Source: an uncultured Flavobacteriales bacterium
GTDB taxonomy: Bacteria; Bacteroidota; Bacteroidia; Flavobacteriales_D; Crocinitomicaceae
Reading direction: 5' to 3'
Length of the DNA: 64,000 bases
Assembly: GCA_903945495.1 (NCBI GenBank)
Contig: CAJAVU010000021.1
Span: forward strand, 310,001-374,000
This document shows, piece by piece, positions 18,849 through 24,999 of the stretch. Below the pieces are notes generated by a model that saw only the letters and a program-made list of their open reading frames with translations, was not told where the DNA came from and searched no databases. The position numbers were made by a program, and so were the translations under genes. The first letter of the stretch is position 1, and each line of letters starts with the position of its first letter.

Positions 18849-18856
18849 CAAAAATA
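18849..18856 (-). promoter_or_regulatory. -7 element abutting the dxr start codon
   Basis: The minus strand reads TATTTTTG (full TAnnTTTG match) ending 5 bases before the ATG at 18843, so the dxr mRNA may have nearly no leader. No TTG is seen at the normal -33 spacing. Confidence 0.45.
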
Positions 18857-18962
18857 CGACTTTCTAATAATTCTGTTGCTTATTAAACGTTCAATTGATG
18901 ATTTTGTGCTGAGAGGTGCAGAAAGTCTTCTAGCTTCTTTATTTTTGTGAAAAATTTGTCAC

Positions 18963-19439
18963 ATGAAGTACCGTATTTTATCGAACGAAGAATTGAGTCA
19001 CTTGGAAGAGGATTTCAAACATTTCTTAATCGTGAATGGAGTGCACGCTGAAGAATGGGAAGCCTTGAATAAAAACGATGTTGACAAGGCGGTTCAATTA
19101 GTTGAAGTATTCAGTGATACCGTTCTACAAAAGGTATATGAAAAAATCGAATACTTGGAATTTCGTTCACTTGACACGTGTATGGTTTTTCATTTGTGCG
19201 AAGATAAAATTGAGTTGATTTCCATCCATCGTAAAGCCGAAAGTTCAATTGATTTATCAACGGTTGAATCGATTCATGAAGCTTTGAAAAACAATGCGGA
19301 TGAATTGACCTTTTTCAAAACGGAAAAGAACTATTCGAAAAATAGAGAATTGGAGATACATGATATGATCGAACAAGGGTGTTTATTGTCGAGTAGTCAG
19401 TTTTGGACAGCCTTGTCGTTATCAATTGTGAAAAATTAA
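18963..19439 (+). CDS. Conserved hypothetical protein, possibly DUF6495
   Basis: A 158-residue soluble protein without signal peptide or membrane segment. The N-terminus (KYRILSNEELSHLEEDFKHF) and the block VEVFSDTVLQKVYEKIEYLE recall a Bacteroidota-only family that I believe is DUF6495; this assignment is from memory. The C-terminal half includes KNRELEIHDMIEQGCLLSS. No catalytic motif is evident. A -7-like TATTTTTG lies at 18940-18947. Function unknown. Confidence 0.75.
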   Translation: MKYRILSNEELSHLEEDFKHFLIVNGVHAEEWEALNKNDVDKAVQLVEVFSDTVLQKVYEKIEYLEFRSLDTCMVFHLCEDKIELISIHRKAESSIDLSTVESIHEALKNNADELTFFKTEKNYSKNRELEIHDMIEQGCLLSSSQFWTALSLSIVKN

Positions 19440-19613
19440 AGGCTCGTTTCTGTCACTTAAATCTATTCGGAAGAGTGCCTTCTTCGCGGATCAAATCGTG
19501 GGACAAGTAGTAGTTAATCTTATCACCTATTCTCAGCAGTTCATTTGTAGAAAAAAAAACAAACGAAATTTTGTAAATAAATCAAAATGATTAACTTAGG
19601 TAAAAATTGACCT

Positions 19614-19979
19614 ATGACAAAGCTATCACTTGTTGGTTTTATCCTTGGTTTGGGTGCACTATTGGTTGCCCTATACTTAATGATTGTACTTGTTCCTGCA
19701 GCTGAAATTGCAAGTGCAGACATGGATCGAATTTCGTCAGAAATGTTGGTATCGGTTCGCAAAACACCCTTGTACGAAAATCCAGAATATCAGGAGGCGT
19801 TTGATGCGTATGAAAAGCCAATAGATTTAGGTACTATTTTGCTAATTTTTTCAATTGTTCCATTTTTGATGTGTATTTATCCAGCCATTAAAAAGAATCT
19901 ATTGGGAATTTTAGGTCTGGTAATGTCACTGATCGCATTTTTTATTGCTGCTGCATACGGAACCCATATGTTTTCATAA
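19614..19979 (+). CDS. Small membrane protein, three transmembrane segments
   Basis: The protein has 121 residues with hydrophobic stretches at about 5-30 (LVGFILGLGALLVALYLMIVLV), 72-90 (ILLIFSIVPFLMCIYP) and 96-116 (LLGILGLVMSLIAFFIAAAYG). A polar loop of about 40 residues separates the first and second. No family is recognised. It stands alone, and the 174 bases before it show no clear promoter. Confidence 0.65.
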   Translation: MTKLSLVGFILGLGALLVALYLMIVLVPAAEIASADMDRISSEMLVSVRKTPLYENPEYQEAFDAYEKPIDLGTILLIFSIVPFLMCIYPAIKKNLLGILGLVMSLIAFFIAAAYGTHMFS

Positions 19980-20072
19980 TGAATTAGTCCATTTGGATTA
20001 AGTTTCTTGACAAGCATTCTGAACAAAGTACTAAGTATTATGTTACTTTTGTGTATCTAAAAAAGTAAACAC

Positions 20073-20924
20073 ATGAAAGTTGCATTATCCGTTATTTTTG
20101 CCTTGGGATTTGGAATTCTAGGGTTTTCTCAAATTCAAGGTCCACGTCTTAGTCCACAAGGAAAAGTTGAACAAAAAGTTGGTTTAACAGACCTGAAAGT
20201 TGAATATTATCGTCCCTCAAAAAGTGGGCGTGTGGTATTTGGAGATGTTGTTCCTTTAAATGAAACATGGAGAACGGGCGCCAATGAAAACACCAAATTT
20301 ACTACATCAGATGCAATCGTTTTTGGTACTGATACGCTGAAAGCTGGAACATATGCTTTGTATGCAAAACCAACGTTAAAATCATGGGAAATTTATTTTT
20401 ATACAGATTATTCTAATTGGGGTTTACCTGAAACATGGGAAGATTCAAAAGTTGCAATGAAATTGTCTGCAGCGGTTATCATGTCTTCAGATGTTGTTGA
20501 AACATTCACGATTGGAATTGATAACATCACGACTTCAACAGCTAATTTGATGTTCTCTTGGGATAAAACGCGTGTTACTGTTCCGTTTGCAGTTCCTACA
20601 AAATCAAAAATGCAAGCGTCAATCGATAAAACATTGGCTGGTCCAACAGCAAACGATTATTACGCAGCAGCTGATTACTATTACAATGCGAAATTGGATA
20701 TGAAACAAGCATTGGCTTGGATGGATAAATACATTTCAATGAAAGGTGAAGAAACGCCATTCTATGTGTACCGCAAAAAAGCGTTGATCCAAGCTGAATT
20801 GAAAGATTTCAAAGGAGCAATTGAAACGGCAAAAATTTCATCTGCAAGCGCAGAGAAAGCTGGAAATACAGATTACGTTGAAATGAACAAAAAGTCGATC
20901 GAAGAGTGGTCGAAGAAAAAATAA
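20073..20924 (+). CDS. DUF2911 family exported protein
   Basis: A 283-residue protein with signal peptide (MKVALSVIFALGFGILGFSQ). The DUF2911 core lies at about 22-170, with SPQGKVEQKVGLTDLKVEYYRP, FGDVVPLNETWRTGANENTK, LKAGTYALYAKP and the late sheet TSTANLMFSWDKTRV. A C-terminal helical, TPR-like tail follows (ANDYYAAADYYYNAKLDMKQ, ALIQAELKDFKGAIE). The family is common in Bacteroidota and has no settled function. TACTTTTG at 20044-20051 is a full -7 box, 21 bases before the ATG. The SUFU-domain gene follows 6 bases after the stop, so the two probably share a transcript. Confidence 0.88.
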   Translation: MKVALSVIFALGFGILGFSQIQGPRLSPQGKVEQKVGLTDLKVEYYRPSKSGRVVFGDVVPLNETWRTGANENTKFTTSDAIVFGTDTLKAGTYALYAKPTLKSWEIYFYTDYSNWGLPETWEDSKVAMKLSAAVIMSSDVVETFTIGIDNITTSTANLMFSWDKTRVTVPFAVPTKSKMQASIDKTLAGPTANDYYAAADYYYNAKLDMKQALAWMDKYISMKGEETPFYVYRKKALIQAELKDFKGAIETAKISSASAEKAGNTDYVEMNKKSIEEWSKKK

Positions 20925-20930
20925 GCATTC

Positions 20931-21548
20931 ATGACAGCTTTTCAGGCAGCTTTAGCCAATCGTTTCGGCGAACATCGCGTTTCAGAAATTCCAACCTTGG
21001 AAGGTGAAATGCCATTGTTAGCGTTGGATTTGGAATTAAACACTCCAGTTACCGTGATCATGACGAATGGCTTGAGTGATTACAAAATGCCTGTTCCTGA
21101 ACAAGTAGCTGGACGTGAATTCAACGAAATCTATTTTTGTTTACCGAGTTATTGGGAATGGGAAGAGTTGGAGAATCCGCGCATGAATTGGATTTTTCCT
21201 TGGATTCAACGCTTGGCAAAATACGTTGTTGACAAGCAAACCTGGTTTGGAGCTGGACACACGCTTCCATGTGGAAAGGAAATGCAAGAACTGTCTGAAA
21301 CAATGCGTCAAAACCATTTTTTCTTATCGGATCCCTTGCTTTTAGAACAACAATTGGAACCAATAGATGTAGATGGAAAAACAATTTACATGTTGGCAAT
21401 CATTCCAATCTTTCCTGACGAAATGGATTACAAGCAAGGAAAAGGAACCTTCAAATTTTTACAAAAACTCTCCAACCAAGGAGTAACTGAAAAGCTGGAT
21501 GATTTCAGAAGCACAGTGCTCAAAAGTAAATGGAGATTGAGAAGATAA
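20931..21548 (+). CDS. Suppressor-of-fused (SUFU) domain protein
   Basis: The protein has 205 residues, cytoplasmic, with the SUFU fold filling most of it: VTVIMTNGLSDYKMPVPE, EFNEIYFCLPSYWEWEE, WIQRLAKYVVDKQTWFGAGH, LAIIPIFPDEMDYKQGKG. In bacteria SUFU domains often appear as immunity-type or accessory proteins; none of that can be shown here. Its close coupling to the DUF2911 gene (6-base gap) suggests a shared transcript. The repeat-rich region of a decayed mobile element begins about 20 bases after its stop. Confidence 0.85.
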   Translation: MTAFQAALANRFGEHRVSEIPTLEGEMPLLALDLELNTPVTVIMTNGLSDYKMPVPEQVAGREFNEIYFCLPSYWEWEELENPRMNWIFPWIQRLAKYVVDKQTWFGAGHTLPCGKEMQELSETMRQNHFFLSDPLLLEQQLEPIDVDGKTIYMLAIIPIFPDEMDYKQGKGTFKFLQKLSNQGVTEKLDDFRSTVLKSKWRLRR

Positions 21549-21570
21549 TAATTGGTGGCTGAATGGTCGT

Positions 21571-21842
21571 TGAGGCTCTCGAAACGCCGAAGCCTCAATT
21601 ATCGTTGCCATCGAGTACCTCAGTAAGTTTTGCTTTCGAGAGCAATTCGATAAACTCATCGTATCACCTCAGTCAACGTTAAATTCGTGGCTCAATCGAT
21701 AAAATAGTTTATAAAAAATGGTGGCTGAGGACTCGAAGCCCCATTTTTTTCTTATCTTCAATACAACTTTTACAATTTACATCTATAAAAGGTAGGACTT
21801 ACATAGTAGAGTGTGTTGACGTTAAAAATTATACATGAAGTT
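21571..21842 (+). mobile_element. Decayed, truncated copy of the GIY-YIG repeat element
   Basis: This 368-base gap between 21548 and 21917 is mostly a relic. From 21667 to about 21821 it aligns with 24503-24660 with only scattered substitutions and single-base indels. The shared stretch covers the end repeat, the CTGAGG.ACTCGAAGCCCC block, an identical tract (CTTATCTTCAATACAACTTT) and the first codons of the nuclease gene. Upstream, 21604-21629 is a degenerate terminal-repeat copy (GTTGCCATCGAGTACCTCAG), and 21571-21597 is a hairpin (TGAGGCT / AGCCTCA). The right end of the element is missing. Confidence 0.75.
21785..21842 (+). pseudogene. 5' remnant of a GIY-YIG nuclease gene
   Basis: ATA AAA GGT AGG ACT TAC ATA GTA GAG TGT.. 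aligns with the start of the intact gene at 24624 (ATG AAA GGT TGG ACT TAC ATT TTA GAA TGT..). The start codon has become ATA, Trp has become Arg, and homology fades after about 60 bases. Confidence 0.7.
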
Positions 21843-21880
21843 AAATACCACTGTTCAAACCAAAAAAAGAGTGCGGAAAT

Positions 21881-21911
21881 TTGGTAAAAGTAAACTAATT
21901 AGTTAACTTTG
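21881..21911 (+). promoter_or_regulatory. Promoter of the HigB/HigA pair
   Basis: TTG (21881-21883), 20 bases, TAACTTTG (21904-21911): a complete match. The -7 box ends 5 bases before the GTG start at 21917, predicting a leaderless or nearly leaderless toxin-antitoxin mRNA. Confidence 0.65.
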
Positions 21912-21916
21912 TTAGT

Positions 21917-22264
21917 GTGGCAAGAGAAATTATTTTTTTCGGGGACAATGTTATTGACTTTTATAAATCACAAGATTCTAAAGTTCAATTGAAAGTTGGA
22001 TATGTTTTAGATTTAGTTCGTTTTGAAAGGCAGGTACCAATTAAATTTTTTAAAAAACTGGAAAGTACCAATGGAATTTATGAGGTGAGGGTGATTACAT
22101 CACAGAAAAGCATTCGAATTCTTTGTTTCCAGGATGAAGGAACATTGGTAGTTTTGACAAACGCGTTCGTTAAGAAAACACAAAAAACTCCTAAAAAGGA
22201 AATCAAACTTGCAGAGCAGTTAAAAACTGAATATTTAAAACAGAAAGAAGATGAAAAACGTTAG
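21917..22264 (+). CDS. HigB-like toxin of a type II toxin-antitoxin pair (Gp49/RelE fold)
   Basis: The protein has 115 residues and a GTG start. It has the HigB/phage Gp49-like (RelE/ParE superfamily) pattern: hydrophobic IIFFGDNVIDFYKSQ, helix VQLKVGYVLDLVRFE, then PIKFFKKLESTNGIYEVRV (the YEVR basic strand), SIRILCFQDEGTLVVLTNAFVKKTQKTP and a C-terminal Lys-rich helix. The LT.AF.KKT.KTP block is typical. Family knowledge: these toxins cleave mRNA on the ribosome. The gene overlaps the antitoxin gene by 14 bases, toxin first, the usual HigBA order. It sits just downstream of the decayed element copy. Confidence 0.88.
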   Translation: MAREIIFFGDNVIDFYKSQDSKVQLKVGYVLDLVRFERQVPIKFFKKLESTNGIYEVRVITSQKSIRILCFQDEGTLVVLTNAFVKKTQKTPKKEIKLAEQLKTEYLKQKEDEKR

Positions 22265-22541
22265 AACATTCGATCAACTCCTTGACGAGAAATATGGAAA
22301 AAAAGGAAGCACTGAAAGAGATCAATTTGATGCGGATTCTCTTGCTTTTAGATTAGGCGTTATGCTGAAAGAAGCGCGCATTGAAGCGAACTTGACACAA
22401 GAAGAACTTGCCGAAAGAACGGGTACTAAAAAAAGTTATATATCCAGAATAGAGCGTGGATTGAGTGATATCCAAATTTCAACTTATCATAAATTGATTG
22501 AACTTGGTTTAGGGAAACATCTAAACATTTCAATTGGTTAA
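22251..22541 (+). CDS. HigA-like XRE-family antitoxin
   Basis: The protein has 96 residues. An N-terminal toxin-contacting part (MKNVRTFDQLLDEKYGKKGS) is followed by an HTH_3 domain (about 35-90, LGVMLKEARIEANLTQEELA, TGTKKSYISRIERGLSDIQ). It overlaps the toxin gene by 14 bases, implying translational coupling. The expected role is to neutralise the toxin and repress the shared promoter at 21881-21911. Confidence 0.9.
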   Translation: MKNVRTFDQLLDEKYGKKGSTERDQFDADSLAFRLGVMLKEARIEANLTQEELAERTGTKKSYISRIERGLSDIQISTYHKLIELGLGKHLNISIG

Positions 22542-22597
22542 CAGTCAATTTATCCACAGAAAACCAAAAGCCACACGAAAATAGTATAGAGAAAGAT

Positions 22598-22924
22598 TCA
22601 CTTCCCCTCCAACATCCGATTATATTTCTCCAACAAATCCAAGTATTTATTCTTCCAGTATTCCGCAGTAGTTTCATCCACCTGATAAGTGAATTGTGCA
22701 CTATCTTGAGCGTTCACTTTAAAGCGCTTTAATTCAAGAAGATCATTACTGAAATCATAGAAAATAACCTTACCAATCTCCAGAATCACATCAATGGATA
22801 AATTTCTGTTTTGAAAGGCATCGTAGACCCATCTGCGACTTTTACCAAGACGCGCAGCCAGCTTGGTAATGGAATATCCACTCTCGCGCACTGCTTTTTC
22901 TACGATTTCACCTTTGTGTTGCAT
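22598..22924 (-). CDS. Small HTH DNA-binding protein
   Basis: The protein has 108 residues. The HTH is at the N-terminus (GEIVEKAVRESGYSITKLAA, LGKSRRWVYDAFQNRNLSID), followed by an intermediate helix (EIGKVIFYDFSNDL) and a C-terminal coiled segment (EYWKNKYLDLLEKYNRMLEG) likely used for dimerisation. This type is common in Bacteroidota accessory regions; no specific target is known. Its upstream region holds a palindrome and direct repeats (22927-22986), a likely autoregulatory operator. It lies between the toxin-antitoxin pair and a secreted protein, in the segment bounded by two copies of the GIY-YIG element. Confidence 0.8.
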   Translation of the reverse strand: MQHKGEIVEKAVRESGYSITKLAARLGKSRRWVYDAFQNRNLSIDVILEIGKVIFYDFSNDLLELKRFKVNAQDSAQFTYQVDETTAEYWKNKYLDLLEKYNRMLEGK

Positions 22925-22926
22925 GT

Positions 22927-23001
22927 CACAAAAATGTAAAGCTATTTGCGCATTAAAATGCGCATAAATGACACAAAAATGTAAAATAGTTGCTATGTTT
23001 G
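22927..23001. promoter_or_regulatory. Divergent control region: operator-like palindrome, direct repeats, + strand -7 box
   Basis: A perfect 8-base inverted repeat TGCGCATT-AA-AATGCGCA (22947-22964) is flanked by two copies of CACAAAAATGTAAA (from 22927 and from 22972). On the minus strand each copy gives CATTTTTG, one base from a -7 box. On the plus strand TATGTTTG at 22994-23001 is a full -7 match for the gene at 23044. The layout suggests that the HTH protein controls both directions. Confidence 0.5.
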
Positions 23002-23043
23002 TATAACCACCTGCGAGTCATTTGATTAAACACTATATTTTTT

Positions 23044-24396
23044 ATGAAAAAACATCTAACACTCATCATCCTTACCCTTTCAAGTATCAACTTGTTCGCT
23101 CAAGTACCAAACTATGTTCCAACTAACGGCCTTGTTGGCTATTGGCCTTTCAATGGCAATGCGAACGATTTAAGTGGGAATAACTATAATGGTGTTGCTA
23201 TGAATGGAGCAGTATTAACAACAGACAGATTTAACAACTCTGACTTTGCTTATAATTTTGATGGCGTTAACGATTTAGTTCAAACAAATTTACCTTATAC
23301 CATATTATCAAATTCAACAGGATTTAGTGGTTCAGCATGGATTAAATTGGGGTCTCTTGATTCTTATTTTGGACAAACTATTGTTTCGAATTTTTCTCCT
23401 AGTAACACACAGTTCTCATTTGCAATTGTTGGATCTGAAAACCCTGCTAATATTAGACATTTAATAGTTTTTTATAAGCCAACTAATACTACAGGTCAAG
23501 TAATGATTTGCCCTACAGACCCAATAATTATTGATGCTTGGACGCATGTAGCTTTTACTGTTTCTACTAACTTCATTAGATTTTACATAAATGGGGTAAT
23601 GATCAATGAGCAACAATCAAATTTTGCAGCTCTAGGTCAAGAAAGTAATAATGTTCCAAATGTGAAAATAGGTCAAGGCAATCCAACAAATGGATTTAGA
23701 CAAGATTTTAATGGAAAACTGGACGAAATAGGAATCTGGAACCGCGCCTTAACGCAATGCGAAATTCAAGATTTGTATAATGAAGAATTGAACTCCCTGA
23801 ACGTTAATGCTGGACTTGATCAAGAGATTTGTCAAGGACAATCAACTTCACTTTTTGGAACAGGAGCAAGTAATTATTCTTGGTCAAATAATGTAGTAAA
23901 TGGGGTTGGTTTTGTACCAGCAAGTTCAAGTAACTATATCGTAACGGGAACAGATGCGAACGGTTGTATTGGAACGGATACAATGCATGTTGAGTTAATA
24001 CCAACTTCCTCTTCCACCCTCACAGAAACAGCACTTGATTTATACACACTCAACGGTCAAGTATTTACCGAGAGTGGAACCTACACGCAAGTAATTCCAA
24101 ATGCTGCGGGTTGTGATAGTACAATTACATTGAATTTATCACTTGACTTTACAGGTATTTCAGAATTGGACAAAGAATTTAGCATTGCTCCAAACCCGGC
24201 CACAGATCAATTGACCATTTCTTCCAGTACTGTAAACAATGATAATTACATTCTTTTCGATCCTCAAGGTAGAAAAGTGCTCTCGGGTTCCTTAACCGGA
24301 GCAACCACACAGTTGGATTTATCTAAACTCGTTAGAGGTAATTACTTACTTCAAATTGGTGAGAAGCTTACGCCTGTTAAGTTGGTAAAGGAATAG
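23044..24396 (+). CDS. LamG-domain secreted protein with T9SS type A sorting domain
   Basis: The protein has 450 residues: signal peptide (MKKHLTLIILTLSSINLFAQ), a LamG/concanavalin-like jelly roll at about 28-235 (GLVGYWPFNGNANDLSGNNY, FDGVNDLVQTNL, WTHVAFTVSTNFIRFYING, NGKLDEIGIWNRALTQCE), a Cys-containing linker (CQGQSTSLFGTGASNYSW), and a C-terminal type A sorting domain (FSIAPNPATDQLTISSS.. RGNYLLQIGEKLTPVKLVKE). Export through the T9SS to the cell surface is expected. The ligand is unknown. It precedes the GIY-YIG element directly. Confidence 0.9.
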   Translation: MKKHLTLIILTLSSINLFAQVPNYVPTNGLVGYWPFNGNANDLSGNNYNGVAMNGAVLTTDRFNNSDFAYNFDGVNDLVQTNLPYTILSNSTGFSGSAWIKLGSLDSYFGQTIVSNFSPSNTQFSFAIVGSENPANIRHLIVFYKPTNTTGQVMICPTDPIIIDAWTHVAFTVSTNFIRFYINGVMINEQQSNFAALGQESNNVPNVKIGQGNPTNGFRQDFNGKLDEIGIWNRALTQCEIQDLYNEELNSLNVNAGLDQEICQGQSTSLFGTGASNYSWSNNVVNGVGFVPASSSNYIVTGTDANGCIGTDTMHVELIPTSSSTLTETALDLYTLNGQVFTESGTYTQVIPNAAGCDSTITLNLSLDFTGISELDKEFSIAPNPATDQLTISSSTVNNDNYILFDPQGRKVLSGSLTGATTQLDLSKLVRGNYLLQIGEKLTPVKLVKE

Positions 24397-24488
24397 TTAT
24401 AGAGATAAATTGGGGCTTCGTGTAATTTCAACGTTCCCTTCGAGAGCCTCAGTCAACGTTAAATTTGTTGCTGAGAACCTCATTAAGT

Positions 24489-24514
24489 GTTGCCTTCGAG
24501 AGCCTCAGTCAACG
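24489..24514 (+). repeat. Left 26-bp terminal inverted repeat
   Basis: Begins GTTGCCTTCGAGAGCC and ends CTCAGTCAACG. It is the exact reverse complement of 24955-24980. Confidence 0.85.
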
Positions 24515-24623
24515 TTAAATTCGCGGCTGAATCAATAAAATAATTTAGAAAAAATGGTGGCTGAGGCACTCGAAGCCCCATTTTTTTTCTTATCTTCAAT
24601 ACAACTTTTACAATTTACCATCT

Positions 24624-24923
24624 ATGAAAGGTTGGACTTACATTTTAGAATGTGGAGACGGCAGTTATTATACTGGGAGTACAATTGATTTACCCAGACG
24701 CTTTACAGAACACAAAAACGGGGAAGGAGCAAACCACACAAAAAAACATCCACCAATTAAGTTGGTTTATATTGAGGAATATCCAAGAATCGATTATGCA
24801 TTTAACCGGGAAAAGCAGATCCAAGGTTGGAGCAGAAAGAAAAAAGAAGCATTGATTTCAGGAAAACTTGAGCAACTCCCAGAGTTCGCAAAAGCCTATC
24901 GCGATTTGAATGATTTTAAGTAG
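24624..24923 (+). CDS. Small GIY-YIG nuclease (UPF0213/YhbQ-like)
   Basis: The protein has 99 residues, essentially one GIY-YIG domain. The GIY half is WTYILECGDGSYYTGST (TYI and YTG replacing GIY and YIG), followed by LPRRFTEHKNG with the conserved Arg and His/Lys. Then come PPIKLVYIEEYPRIDYAFN and REKQIQGWSRKKKEALI, the UPF0213-type tail that carries the acidic residue and a basic helix. Family proteins are single-domain nucleases of poorly known role. Here the gene sits between perfect inverted repeats, and a truncated copy of its 5' end plus the left flank exists at 21.7 kb. It may therefore be a homing or mobilising nuclease; that is inference. Confidence 0.9.
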   Translation: MKGWTYILECGDGSYYTGSTIDLPRRFTEHKNGEGANHTKKHPPIKLVYIEEYPRIDYAFNREKQIQGWSRKKKEALISGKLEQLPEFAKAYRDLNDFK

Positions 24924-24954
24924 TGGACTTCGAGAGCCTCAGCCCACAATGTAC

Positions 24955-24980
24955 CGTTGACTGAGGCTCTCGAAGGCAAC
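24955..24980 (-). repeat. Right 26-bp terminal inverted repeat
   Basis: Begins CGTTGACTGAGGCTCTCG and ends AAGGCAAC. It is the exact reverse complement of 24489-24514. It lies 20 bases from the end of the sulfatase gene. Confidence 0.85.
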
Positions 24981-24999
24981 TGTTCATTGCTCTCGAAGC

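Larger units (their letters stand above)
24433..24980 (+). mobile_element. Candidate GIY-YIG nuclease element with inverted terminal repeats
   Basis: The unit holds one gene. Its ends are 24489-24514 and 24955-24980, exact reverse complements over 26 bases, with weaker match continuing inward (11 of the next 16). Outside the left end a second copy of the end sequence lies 56 bases upstream (24433 onward, CTTCGAGAGCCTCAG at 24438-24452). Both ends contain subterminal palindromes: CTTCGAGAGCCTCAG (24494-24508) against CTGAGGCACTCGAAG (24561-24575) on the left, and CTTCGAGAGCCTCAG (24928-24942) against CTGAGGCTCTCGAAG (24961-24975) on the right. No target duplication is obvious. A decayed relative lies at 21571-21842. 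Confidence 0.65.

Noticed and set aside
24480..24980. Target-site duplication flanking the GIY-YIG unit
   Set aside because: The bases just outside the inverted repeats (..TTAAGT and TGTTCA..) do not form a direct repeat.
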